DNA of 64,000 bases, taken from positions 1 to 64,000 of the forward strand of contig JANNQL010000127.1 in the NCBI GenBank assembly GCA_031400755.1, read 5' to 3'. This stretch comes from VMSU01 sp031400755 (GTDB taxonomy: Bacteria; Desulfobacterota; Desulfobulbia; Desulfobulbales; VMSU01). Position 1 is the first letter of the stretch; every line of letters begins with the position of its first letter. A program made the translations under genes and the position numbers. The notes under the pieces were generated by a model. That model made no database searches and had not been told where the DNA came from. It saw only the letters and a program-made list of their open reading frames with translations. Below, piece by piece: positions 54,520 through 63,198 of this stretch.

Positions 54520-55695
54520 TCAGCAATTATTAAATACGACGCGAAACAGACTCCCTGTCCCCGGTGAACTGTTGACACTGACTGCGCCGCCGAGGGCCTC
54601 CGCCAATCGTTTGACGGAGAAGAGGCCCAGACCGTTGCCCTGGTGGCTGGCACGCATCGCCTCACCCCGGAAATAGGGCTCGAAAATTTTTTCCTGTTCA
54701 ACGAAGGGGATGCCAGGCCCCTGGTCCCGCACCTCAATACTGACCACGGCCGCAGCGGCAGTAGCCTGAAGGGTGACAGTGGAACTTGGCGGGCAGTATT
54801 TTACGGCGTTCTCCAGCAGACTGGCGATGATGATCTTCAGGGCGAGACGGTGCAGCTTCACCGGCTGCGGGGGCAGCGCCGAGACGGAGAGGGAGACTCC
54901 TTTCATTTGCGCCTTGGCGTTGTACACGGCCAATACCTCGGTGATGATTTCGTCAAGACGACAATCCCCGCGCGGCAGACTCAGGTCGGCGTTCTGTAGT
55001 TTGGAGAGGATGAGCACCTCATCCGCCATGTCTGCAACCTGATTGACACTGGTGCGTATCACCTCAAGGTACCCCCGGTCTCTGGCCAGTTCCGACAGGT
55101 ATTGCGGGTCGTCACTTTTCAGCATTCGGCCACAGAGTCCGCCGATCACCGTGAACTGCGAGCGGAGTTCGTGAAAAAACATTCTTTGCGCCTCAGAGCC
55201 GCCCTGTTTCATTTCCTGTAGGGCATCGAGTTCTGCCTGTAACCGAAAGCGCTCACGCCGTTCGGCGATCAATCGTCTACAGTTCAGCACCACCTCGCGG
55301 ATGGAATACGGCTTGGAAAGGTAGACATCGGCCCCACATTCAAGCCCCTTGATTCTGTTTTCACCGGCCGATAAGGCGGTGAGCATGATCACCGGGGTCG
55401 TGGCGACTCGTTGGTCACGATGATCCCGTAAGCGGTGGCAGACCTCCCACCCATCCATACCGGGCATGAGAATGTCAAGGAGAACCAGATCAATACCGAC
55501 CTCTCCAAACAGACGACAGGCCTCTGTGCCATCCCGGGCAATGAGCGCGTTGAAGCCTTCCTTACGAAGACGATACTCAAGCAGGTTGGCCAGATCTTCA
55601 TCGTCTTCAACGATTAAAATTATGGCTTGGGGCTCCGTCACTGTGACCATGGCTGCCGAGTCACCCTCGATTGAAGCTGCCAGATCGGCATTCAT
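54520..55695 (-). CDS. Receiver-histidine kinase protein
   Basis: A 391-residue soluble protein. A receiver domain (residues 25-145) has IVEDDEDLA, LLDILMPGMDG with Asp74, and YLSKPY. A short coiled linker leads to a HisKA-like region with RMFFHELRSQFTVIGG (His175) and an HATPase domain with SLLENAVKYCPP, DQGPGIPF and GNGLGLFSVKRL. It would take a phosphate from another kinase and adjust its own activity. It starts the operon with the PstS-like and hybrid-kinase genes. Confidence 0.9.
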   Translation of the reverse strand: MNADLAASIEGDSAAMVTVTEPQAIILIVEDDEDLANLLEYRLRKEGFNALIARDGTEACRLFGEVGIDLVLLDILMPGMDGWEVCHRLRDHRDQRVATTPVIMLTALSAGENRIKGLECGADVYLSKPYSIREVVLNCRRLIAERRERFRLQAELDALQEMKQGGSEAQRMFFHELRSQFTVIGGLCGRMLKSDDPQYLSELARDRGYLEVIRTSVNQVADMADEVLILSKLQNADLSLPRGDCRLDEIITEVLAVYNAKAQMKGVSLSVSALPPQPVKLHRLALKIIIASLLENAVKYCPPSSTVTLQATAAAAVVSIEVRDQGPGIPFVEQEKIFEPYFRGEAMRASHQGNGLGLFSVKRLAEALGGAVSVNSSPGTGSLFRVVFNNC

Positions 55696-55880
55696 TCTTT
55701 TCTATTCCCTTGGCTTTGGTTGACAAAAAAACACGAGTCGGCTTTTTCACCCTTAAACCGATTCTGCTGGCGGAGAATAAAACCGATCAAGGTTAGGAAA
55801 AGATTAATGAACCATTAAATTTCGGTAAATATTTAGACGCGGCATTATTGCAGGCGGAGCGCTTTGACCCCATAGTGCCC

Positions 55881-56375
55881 TCAGTTGTCGTCCTGCTCGC
55901 TTAATCCCGATTGCGCGTCTGCAAAAACTTTCTCTGTAGAGGGGACAAATGTTCCTTCCCAACCAAAAGTAGTAATGTTGAGTTCGCCATTTGCCTTAGG
56001 GGTGAGTGTAAAGTCGGCGCCGCCTTGCAAGCCCCAGCGGATAAGAGCGGGCGCGACTTTTCCTACAGTGATTTCCTGTTTGCTAATTTTGGCGCTCAGT
56101 TTAGCCCCTTCTTCTTCAGGGCATATGCTTGCGGGGCCTTGCGCCCAAAAGCCCTCACGATTTTTATAGAAAACAAGGTCCAGTTTATTGCTCTTTGTCG
56201 AGAGCTGAATGAATAGGGGCTTGCAGTCATTGGCGGTGGTCTCGATCCAGGTGGTAGCCGTATGGTTTTTGCCGAGCATTTTTTGCGCGGCAGCCAAATC
56301 GCTGGCGCAGTTTTCTGCGGCAATTGCTGTTGTCGAAAAAATCAGGGCGAAGAGAAGAATGGGGGAACCGAACAT
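55881..56375 (-). CDS. Secreted protein of unknown function
   Basis: A 164-residue protein. ATG 56375 follows GGAGG and gives a signal peptide (SPILLFALIFSTTAIAA-ENC). The rest has three Cys residues and alternates strands; I recognise no family. It lies between the kinase operon and the CorA gene and seems to be a single gene. Confidence 0.5.
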   Translation of the reverse strand: MFGSPILLFALIFSTTAIAAENCASDLAAAQKMLGKNHTATTWIETTANDCKPLFIQLSTKSNKLDLVFYKNREGFWAQGPASICPEEEGAKLSAKISKQEITVGKVAPALIRWGLQGGADFTLTPKANGELNITTFGWEGTFVPSTEKVFADAQSGLSEQDDN

Positions 56376-56460
56376 GCGCCTCCAGTTTGCCCAGGGGCAT
56401 AAGCTGACACGTGGCTGAAAATTACTACGAGCCACGGTGAATAAGCACATACGGTGAAAC

Positions 56461-57759
56461 TTATTTAGGCCTGTGGCGCTTTTCGTAGAAGCGCAACAGC
56501 AGAAAGGTGATCCAGGCGATAATCAACATGCCGCCGGAAAACATGCTGTACGAAAGAGGCCAGGATATACCACTGGTCATCATCGAAAACTCCGACATGC
56601 CGCCGATGCCGGCAATCACATTGAGCGGCATGAAGATGACGCTGAGCACGGTCAGGCGATAAATGACCCTGTTTTGGTTGATGTTGACGAAACCGACCGT
56701 AGCGTCCATCAGAAAATTGATCTTCTCGAACAAAAAGGCCGTATGCCCGTCAAGCGACTTGATGTCACGCAGGATCTGCTGGGCATCTTCGAGCTGGGGG
56801 AGGGACAGGAGCTTTCGGCGGATGAGGAAGGTGAGGGCGCGGCGGGTATCCAGCACGTTCCGGCGGATGCGACCGTTTAAGTCTTCCTCTTCAGCGATGG
56901 CGGCCAGGGTCTTGGCCGCTTCCTCGTCGGTCATGGTCTGGCTGTGCACCTGTTTGCCGACTTTACCAAGGGCGAGATAGGATTCTTCCAGCGCATCGGC
57001 GGAATATTCCGCATCGGCAGCATAGAGATCCAGCAGTATGTCAATCCCCCCGGAAACATAGCCATCCGGGATACGCGCCCGCAACCGCTGCAGGCGAAAG
57101 ACCGGCAACTCTTCCTGACGTACCGAAAAAAGGGTCTCTCGGAACAGGATGAAAGCGACCGGGACGTTGCAGGAATCCCCTGCGCGGTCGAGCAGAAAGT
57201 CGGAATGCAGGTGGGTCTCACCATTCTCTTCCACAAAGAAGCGCGCACTGGATTCGATGTCGGTGAGGTCTTCCGGGTCGGGCAGTTCAAGCCCGAAATA
57301 GTGCCCGATCTTGCGTCGATCGGCCTTGGTGGCCCCCACCAGGTCGACCCAGATCGGCTTCATCCCCTCCAGATCTTCAACCGATTCGATGGTGGTCTGG
57401 CATAACAGGCCCTGCGACAACTCAAAGGCATTGACCACACAGGCGGAACCGAGATAACTGCTGCGGGTGGCGAGGGCATCCCTGGTGTTGTCGGCAACCT
57501 CACCCAGAATATCGTCAACCAGTTTGTCGTCGATCTGCCCCCAGACAAGAAAGAGGTCCTCAGGGGAGAGTTGGTCGAGAATCGCCGCGATCTCAGCCGG
57601 CTGCAAACGATCAAGTACTGAACCGAGTTCGACCAGGTGCTGCTTTTGGACAATGGCCCCAACCAGGTCATGTCGCGGCATCTGCTGCCGCTGTAGCATA
57701 CCTTCAACGAGCTTGTGTTTGCCTAGAAGGTCCTGGATGGTCTCAAGTGACATTTTCAC
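56461..57759 (-). CDS. MgtE_N-CorA fusion magnesium transporter-like protein
   Basis: A 432-residue protein. The N-terminal 120 residues resemble the MgtE_N superhelix (VLDRLQPAEIAAILDQLSPEDL). The remainder is CorA-like with its long coiled helices and two C-terminal helices. Between them the usual YGMN motif reads GIGGMSEF, so the canonical selectivity loop is altered. It starts with GTG 57759 (ATG 57753 is also possible), 6 bp behind the PIN-PhoH stop. It would move Mg(II) or another divalent ion, which is inferred. Confidence 0.82.
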   Translation of the reverse strand: MKMSLETIQDLLGKHKLVEGMLQRQQMPRHDLVGAIVQKQHLVELGSVLDRLQPAEIAAILDQLSPEDLFLVWGQIDDKLVDDILGEVADNTRDALATRSSYLGSACVVNAFELSQGLLCQTTIESVEDLEGMKPIWVDLVGATKADRRKIGHYFGLELPDPEDLTDIESSARFFVEENGETHLHSDFLLDRAGDSCNVPVAFILFRETLFSVRQEELPVFRLQRLRARIPDGYVSGGIDILLDLYAADAEYSADALEESYLALGKVGKQVHSQTMTDEEAAKTLAAIAEEEDLNGRIRRNVLDTRRALTFLIRRKLLSLPQLEDAQQILRDIKSLDGHTAFLFEKINFLMDATVGFVNINQNRVIYRLTVLSVIFMPLNVIAGIGGMSEFSMMTSGISWPLSYSMFSGGMLIIAWITFLLLRFYEKRHRPK

Positions 57760-57765
57760 GCACTC

Positions 57766-59211
57766 TTACAGCACCTCGGCGGCGTGATCGGCCAGACGGG
57801 AACGCTCGCCGCGTTGCAAAGTAATATGGCCGGAGTGCGGCCAGCTCTTGAAACGGTCGACGACATAGGTGAGGCCCGAGCTGCCTTCGGTCAGATAGGG
57901 GGTGTCGATCTGGGCGATGTTGCCGAGACAGACCACCTTGGTGCCAGGGCCGGCACGGGTGATCAAGGTCTTCATCTGCTTGGGCGTGAGGTTTTGCGCC
58001 TCGTCGATGATCAGAAACTTGTTGAGGAAGGTGCGGCCGCGCATAAAGTTGAGCGACTTGACTTTGATGCGGCTTCTGATCAGATCCATGGTCGCCGCGT
58101 GACTCCAGTCGCTGGAATAGGAAACGCCGGTTTTTTCGCCGATTACCGCCGGCTTCTTGAGGACGTCGAGATTGTCTTCGAGGGCGCCCATCCAAGGCGT
58201 CATCTTTTCCTCTTCGGTGCCCGGCAGGAAACCGATGTCCTCGCCCACCGGCACGGTGACGCGGGTGATGATGACCTCGGAGTAACGCTTCGCTTCCAAG
58301 GTCTGGGTGAGGCTCGCGGCAAGCGTCAGCAGCGTCTTGCCGGTGCCGGCCTGGCCGAGCAGGGTGACGAAATCGACCTCCGGGTTCATCAGGAGATTAA
58401 GCGCGAAATTCTGTTCGCGATTCCGCGCCGTGATGCCCCACACCGCATTCTTGGTGTGGCTGTAATCGATCAAGGTCTCAAGCTCCGCCGTCTTGCCGGC
58501 ACCGCTTTTCACCCAGGCCTGTAAAGGTCGCGGGCCATCCTGCCAGACGAACTCATTGACCATCAGATCCGGGCAGAGCGGGCCCTTGATCCGGTAATAG
58601 GTACGGCCGTCCTTCTGCCACGACTCCAGCCCCTTGCCGTGAGTGTCCCAGAAATCCGGTGGCAACTCGTAACTGCCGGTGTAGAGGAGGTCGGTGTCCT
58701 CCAGTACCTTGTCGTTGAAGTAGTCCTGCGCGTTGAGGCCTAAGGCGCGGGCCTTGATGCGCATGTTGATGTCTTTGCTGACCAGGATGACCGATCGTTT
58801 CGCTTGCTCCTGGTGCAGGTGCATGGCCACGGCGATGATCTGGTTGTCGGCGCGGGCGGTCGGCAACGATGCGGGCAGCACGCCGTTGATCGCCTCCGTC
58901 TGGATGAACAGCCGTCCGCTTGCCTGGCCATGCGAAGGGCCTGTCAGTTCGATGCCGTGCTTGATGGTTTCTTCGCTGCCACTAACGATTTCATCGAGCA
59001 TGCGGCTCGCCTGGCGGGTGTTGCGCGCCACATCCGACATGCCTTTTTTGTGGGCGTCGAGCTCTTCGAGGGTCATCATCGGCACGAAGATGTCGTGCTC
59101 CTCGAAACGGAAGATGCTGGTGGGGTCATGCATGAGCACATTGGTGTCAAGCACAAACAGTTTGGTCGATTTGCCTGTTCTGGTTGACTTTGGGGTGCGT
59201 TTGGCGTTCAT
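57766..59211 (-). CDS. PIN-PhoH family protein (YlaK-like)
   Basis: A 481-residue protein. The N-terminal PIN nuclease-like domain (18-145) has KLFVLDTNVLMHDP, MTLEELDAHKKG and the late acidic residues in SKDINMRIKA. The PhoH ATPase (260-475) has LLGQAGTGKTLLTLAA and KFLIIDEAQNLTPKQ. Such proteins are thought to be RNA helicase-nucleases. The start follows AGGAG. It lies downstream of an amphi-Trp gene with 93 bp between, which hold a perfect hairpin. Confidence 0.92.
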   Translation of the reverse strand: MNAKRTPKSTRTGKSTKLFVLDTNVLMHDPTSIFRFEEHDIFVPMMTLEELDAHKKGMSDVARNTRQASRMLDEIVSGSEETIKHGIELTGPSHGQASGRLFIQTEAINGVLPASLPTARADNQIIAVAMHLHQEQAKRSVILVSKDINMRIKARALGLNAQDYFNDKVLEDTDLLYTGSYELPPDFWDTHGKGLESWQKDGRTYYRIKGPLCPDLMVNEFVWQDGPRPLQAWVKSGAGKTAELETLIDYSHTKNAVWGITARNREQNFALNLLMNPEVDFVTLLGQAGTGKTLLTLAASLTQTLEAKRYSEVIITRVTVPVGEDIGFLPGTEEEKMTPWMGALEDNLDVLKKPAVIGEKTGVSYSSDWSHAATMDLIRSRIKVKSLNFMRGRTFLNKFLIIDEAQNLTPKQMKTLITRAGPGTKVVCLGNIAQIDTPYLTEGSSGLTYVVDRFKSWPHSGHITLQRGERSRLADHAAEVL

Positions 59212-59262
59212 TGAACTCCTATCACAGTGAGTTGTGGCGCGGGAGATGCGGTTGGAATGCTC

Positions 59263-59295
59263 CGGGCGCTTGCGGCAGGTGACCGCAAGCGCCCG
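59263..59295 (-). repeat. Perfect 13-bp hairpin between amphi-Trp and PIN-PhoH genes
   Basis: CGGGCGCTTGCGG (59263-59275) pairs fully with CCGCAAGCGCCCG (59283-59295) around a 7-nt loop. No T-run follows on either strand. It may slow the ribosome or polymerase, protect the 3' end of the upstream transcript, or mark the boundary between the two units. Confidence 0.6.
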
Positions 59296-59304
59296 AGCAG
59301 GAAC

Positions 59305-59595
59305 TCACGGGGTATTGTTCCCCTGGTTTTCGCCTTCCTCTTTTCCAGCACAACACTTTGCCACTTCTGGGCACCTCCAGGACATCTCCATGGAGAATTT
59401 TGATTTGTCTTTTTTCTGTTTTGCATCGATCTCCACCGAAATCATATCGGTCGGTGAGAGGGTGAGTGTCTCCTCGCCGCTTTTAAGATCAATGCTGCCG
59501 CTCTGTAGTCCATTGGCAAGCATACGAAAAAAATCGGCAGCCTGCTCTTTGGTCATGGTCTCTTCAATCTCAATCGTCTTTTTTACCTTTTCCAT
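59305..59595 (-). CDS. Amphi-Trp domain protein 1
   Basis: A 96-residue protein starting at ATG 59595 behind AAAGGAGAG. The amphi-Trp pattern is visible: KKTIEIEETMTKEQAADFFRML as an amphipathic start, GSIDLKSGEETLTLSP strands, then SVEIDAKQKKDKSKFSMEMS before the conserved Trp. The tail is short and has two Cys residues. It would belong to the GAK group. Function is unknown. A frame extending to 59700 lacks a ribosome site. Confidence 0.82.
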   Translation of the reverse strand: MEKVKKTIEIEETMTKEQAADFFRMLANGLQSGSIDLKSGEETLTLSPTDMISVEIDAKQKKDKSKFSMEMSWRCPEVAKCCAGKEEGENQGNNTP

Positions 59596-59824
59596 TCCGC
59601 TCTCCTTTGTGTTGGGTACTTCGAGTGTGTTGGGATTTGACTTACGCCCATGCTGGATGAGACACACTGTTCCTTCGCACGGCTCAGGAGGTGCGGTCAC
59701 GTTCTGTCCCTATGTCTAAACGCCCGGCCATAGAGAATACAAATTTTGAACGTGAACCATACCCATAGAGCAAGGGCTTCTTCGCTTGTTCACCACCGTC
59801 AGGCAGCCGCTTCTGCTATGCGTT

Positions 59825-60373
59825 TTACTTACGCCTACTGCGTCCGGCCCGAGGCTTGGCCGCCGCCCCAGAGGGTTCTGCCTTTTCAACCCCAGCAGGT
59901 GCAGAGACTGAAGAATCGCTCTCGTCCCCGGCCGCCTCTTCTGGAAGCGGATTCACCTCCACGGCGGCAGGAGGTTCACAGTGCTCGGTGAGCATCGTCC
60001 CCTCGGTTTGCTCAGGCACTTGGGGGCTGCCCTCGGGGACAGCCTCTGCGGGAGGGGGTGCCGTCTCCACGCCGCAAGTGGGTTCACTGCTGGCGCTATC
60101 CATCGCCGTCTCAGGCTCGTCAAGGGCTTTGGCTGCCTCTGCCGGCACTGTCGGCGTACGCCAGGACATCTCGATGACAAGCTTTTCCTTGTTGTCCTTT
60201 TGCTTCGCCTCGATTTCCATCGGGATGGACTCCGCATACGAAAACGATATCGTTTCATCCCCGCTCTGGACTTCAAAACGGCCATTCTCCAGGTCCAGCG
60301 CCATCTTCCGCAAACGCTCGGCAAGGATCCCACAGGTCACTTTCTCTTCAATCTTTACCTTCTTTTTTTCCAT
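59825..60373 (-). CDS. Amphi-Trp domain protein 2 with long acidic/Pro tail
   Basis: A 182-residue protein. ATG 60373 follows a G-rich site and shares one base with the stop of the gene before it. The first 75 residues are amphi-Trp (KKVKIEEKVTCGILAERLRKM, GDETISFSYAES, EKLVIEMSWRTP). The rest is a low-complexity tail rich in Glu, Pro, Ala and Ser ending in a basic AAAKPRAGRSRRK. The tail might be a tether. No such tail exists in the two sister proteins. Confidence 0.8.
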   Translation of the reverse strand: MEKKKVKIEEKVTCGILAERLRKMALDLENGRFEVQSGDETISFSYAESIPMEIEAKQKDNKEKLVIEMSWRTPTVPAEAAKALDEPETAMDSASSEPTCGVETAPPPAEAVPEGSPQVPEQTEGTMLTEHCEPPAAVEVNPLPEEAAGDESDSSVSAPAGVEKAEPSGAAAKPRAGRSRRK

Positions 60374-60615
60374 CACACCCCCCTTGCCACTTCTTGGCAT
60401 TTCCAGGACACTTCCATGGATATTTTGAATTTGTCCTTTTTTTGTTTTGCGCCGATCTCCACCGAAAGAATATCGGGTGGTGCGATCATCAGCATCTCAT
60501 CATCGTCCTTAATTTCGACGCTGCCACTCTGCAGTCCTTCGGCAAGCTTACGGAAAAAATCGGCAACCTTCTCCCTGGTCATGAATTCTTCAATCTCAAT
60601 CTTCTTTTTCTTCAT
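60373..60615 (-). CDS. Amphi-Trp domain protein 3
   Basis: An 80-residue protein at ATG 60615 behind AAGGAG. It consists only of the domain: KKKIEIEEFMTREKVADFFRKL, GSVEIKDDDEMLMIAP, and KDKFKISMEVSW. It is clearly similar to protein 1, so the two probably arose by duplication. Its stop overlaps the start of protein 2, so translation is coupled. Confidence 0.82.
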   Translation of the reverse strand: MKKKKIEIEEFMTREKVADFFRKLAEGLQSGSVEIKDDDEMLMIAPPDILSVEIGAKQKKDKFKISMEVSWKCQEVARGV

Positions 60616-60716
60616 CACCTTCTCCTTTGGGGTTGGTTCTTTCAGATCGTTGGCTCTTCGGCCCGATCACATTTCTCATCGAGGTCTGCGGCAGGCATTA
60701 TGATTGTGTCATGCCG

Positions 60717-61976
60717 TCATGCCAGGGAGAGCAGCACCGGCAACAGAAGCTCGGGGTCGAGATTAGGGGCGCTGACGGTGCTCACCAGGGGCAGCCGCAG
60801 CACGCTCACCCCCATGCCCTTGAGCCGCTCCTCGTCGATCCCCCCCGGATACCATTCATCGTGGGAGTCCATGAGGACAAACTGCAGGACATCACTGACC
60901 CGGATAAGTTCCGGATCATCCTTGCGCAGGACCTGGAGGAGCATCTCCACCTGAGAGGCCACATCATAGCCGAGGAGTTCTGGGTCGTGGCCGGTGTTGG
61001 GGATAAAGACCTTCGGGCAGTTGTTGGCACTGATGGTCATGCCGGTATCCCTGGGCAGCAGATTGGCGATCACGCTGGTAAAGAAGCTGCCCATGGGGTA
61101 ACAGATGATGTCCGCCTTGCGGATGCAGGCCCTGATTTTCTCTCGGATGGTGCACTTCACCGGCAGATAGTCGTCATTCACCAGAAAGAGTTTTTCGATG
61201 CGGGCAGAGAGCGGCGGGACTTCCTTGCCGGTGAGCAGATGCTGGCCGATGACCACGTGGCCGTCGGCCAGGATGGCGCCAAGATGCAGGGGCCGGCTGG
61301 TTATCGGCCGCACCACGCCCCTGACCCGGACAAGATTGGTGAAGATATAGATCACCGGGTCAAGGTGCTGGCGGTTTTCGAGGAAGCCGGCCGTGAGGAT
61401 CAGGTTGCCGATGCTGGCGCCGGTCAGGTCAAAGTCGTCCTGCATCTCCTCGAAAAATCGTTGCAGGTGGTTGCGGATAATGCGGCGCATGGGGTGCGGC
61501 ACTACGGCCACCAAGGGGTGGGTGCCTTGGATCATGGTTCGCAGCTCTTCGATCAGCTCCTCCCGGCTGCCATCTTTAGGTAACCGATAGGCAAAAAGGC
61601 TGAAGATCTCGGGGTTGCCGTGCAGGCTCTTGTCGGCCAGCGCCATGAGCCGCTGCCGGATATCCCCTACTGCTGGCATGCCGAAGGCGTGGCGCAGTTT
61701 CGCGGAACTCCCTCCGGAGTCGAAGGGGGTGATCAGATGGATAGAGTTGTGGGTATAGTGGACAAGGGCCTTGCTCAACTCACGCAGCGCCGTGCCGCCA
61801 CTGAAGAAAAGGAGCCGGGGGCCAAGTTCCGGCAGCCTTTCGTAACGGGCAACTTTGACCTGGTCTGGTATGTCAACCTCGCGGGTCACGGCGAGACGAA
61901 GCGGTTGCGTGTCGACACTTCTGGAGAGCGCTGTCCTTGGGGGATCGGAACGGCAGGAACTCTGGGTGGTAGTCAT
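60717..61976 (-). CDS. CofD/YvcK-related protein (GAK system)
   Basis: A 419-residue protein. I use ATG 61976 behind AAGGAG. An upstream ATG at 62093 overlapping the kinase stop is possible. LLFFSGGTALRELSKAL, LITPFDSGGSSAKLRHAFG and PAVGDIRQRLMAL match the substrate loops of the CofD/YvcK fold, and GASIGNLILTAGF fits the same group. CofD moves a lactyl-phosphate group to F420 precursor, while YvcK binds UDP-sugars. The order next to a kinase and ATP-grasp enzyme marks the GAK type. The substrate is unknown. Confidence 0.85.
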   Translation of the reverse strand: MTTTQSSCRSDPPRTALSRSVDTQPLRLAVTREVDIPDQVKVARYERLPELGPRLLFFSGGTALRELSKALVHYTHNSIHLITPFDSGGSSAKLRHAFGMPAVGDIRQRLMALADKSLHGNPEIFSLFAYRLPKDGSREELIEELRTMIQGTHPLVAVVPHPMRRIIRNHLQRFFEEMQDDFDLTGASIGNLILTAGFLENRQHLDPVIYIFTNLVRVRGVVRPITSRPLHLGAILADGHVVIGQHLLTGKEVPPLSARIEKLFLVNDDYLPVKCTIREKIRACIRKADIICYPMGSFFTSVIANLLPRDTGMTISANNCPKVFIPNTGHDPELLGYDVASQVEMLLQVLRKDDPELIRVSDVLQFVLMDSHDEWYPGGIDEERLKGMGVSVLRLPLVSTVSAPNLDPELLLPVLLSLA

Positions 61977-62085
61977 GGGTGACACTCCTTGTTTCCCTTC
62001 GCCGGCCCCGGATGGATTGAGACCGTTGCTGGTCGGCTCCTCCGGGTACCTTCCCAGTTTCCAGAGCAGGTTGAAGACATCATTG

Positions 62086-63198
62086 CTAAGCATGTTGATT
62101 GGCCACACTCTCGGGTACACGCCCTGTTATCAGAAAATAGTGGCAGATAGCGCTGGCATAGCTGAAATTGACACCACCACCAAATTCCATCACAGTCGCA
62201 TGCTTGAGCAGAGACGCATACTCTTCCGCGCTCCCGGTGGCAGGTGCCCCGGCGGGAGGGACATAGAAGATCCCTGGGAATTTGATGAAGGCGGACAGCA
62301 GGTCATGGCGGTTTTCGATATCCACCAGACGGCAGGAGGGGGGGCCGGCGTTATGGCGCCAGTTGAGGATGGCAAGCCCATCCAGTGGGCCTTCGAGATT
62401 AAAGTGATCCTTGCCGAAGCACTCGTCGAGGAAGACATCGTATTTATGCTCCAGGTCCCAGAGTTCCTTGGGGGAGAGAGAGGCAAAATACTCGGCATTT
62501 TCCACGGGGATGACGTTGGTAAGATTGGGATTGTTCAAGGCAGTGCCGGGATTGATGCGGGGGAGTTTGGCCACCCCGCACATGGCGAGCCCGCTATCGC
62601 TACTCTGCTTGATCAGGAGTCGATCGTTGCTGGTAAACGAGGTGCCGTCGCTCATCATATGCAGGGCCAGGGTCGATTTGCCGGCGCCGGAGATACCGGC
62701 AATGGCAAGTCCACGGTTGTGATGCTGGACTGCGGCGGCATGGCCGAGCAGGCAGCCCCGCTCCAGTTGCCAGGCTATGAACCGGTTGTTTACGAAATTC
62801 ACCACCTGATTGCTGTTGGCAAGACACGGCCCGACCGCAAGATTGTCGCCGCCGCCGAACACGAATACCATGCCGGTCAAGCGCTTACGCACCACCCGGC
62901 CATCGACGAGGTCGACGTACTCTTCCTTGATCTTGGTTTTGCCAGGATCTGGTGTCTTGGTTATAAAAGGAAGCGGAAGCTCTGGGGGCGGCGACTCGAT
63001 GGCAATGATCCTTATGTCGGTGGAATCCCATTGGGCTACAACGAAGGGCAAAAAATAGTGGTGGAGCGAAGCAACGAGCGTCGGGCTGTCACTCTGGAGC
63101 TGAATAACACAGCCTGAAAAGCAAAGGGTAAGCTGGCTGGAGAGATTACGGCCGGCGAGAAGTTGCTGGACAAGAGTGGTACGGTTCAGATTATTCAT
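62086..63198 (-). CDS. HprK-related kinase (GAK system)
   Basis: A 370-residue protein starting at ATG 63198 in an ATGA overlap with the ATP-grasp gene. The N-terminal half is beta-rich without family match. LLGHAAAVQHHNRGLAIAGI precedes the P-loop AGISGAGKSTLALHM at about 166-180, and GTSFTSNDRLLIK fits the acidic loop after the P-loop in HPr kinase. The C-terminal half has EHKYDVFLDECFG. The domain of HprK that binds HPr is not visible, so another substrate is likely. Confidence 0.85.
   Translation of the reverse strand: MNNLNRTTLVQQLLAGRNLSSQLTLCFSGCVIQLQSDSPTLVASLHHYFLPFVVAQWDSTDIRIIAIESPPPELPLPFITKTPDPGKTKIKEEYVDLVDGRVVRKRLTGMVFVFGGGDNLAVGPCLANSNQVVNFVNNRFIAWQLERGCLLGHAAAVQHHNRGLAIAGISGAGKSTLALHMMSDGTSFTSNDRLLIKQSSDSGLAMCGVAKLPRINPGTALNNPNLTNVIPVENAEYFASLSPKELWDLEHKYDVFLDECFGKDHFNLEGPLDGLAILNWRHNAGPPSCRLVDIENRHDLLSAFIKFPGIFYVPPAGAPATGSAEEYASLLKHATVMEFGGGVNFSYASAICHYFLITGRVPESVANQHA

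Noticed and set aside
61855..63117. 420-residue open frame on the plus strand
   Set aside because: It is antisense to the HprK-related kinase and the CofD-related gene, which carry convincing motifs. High GC third positions explain the long open frame.
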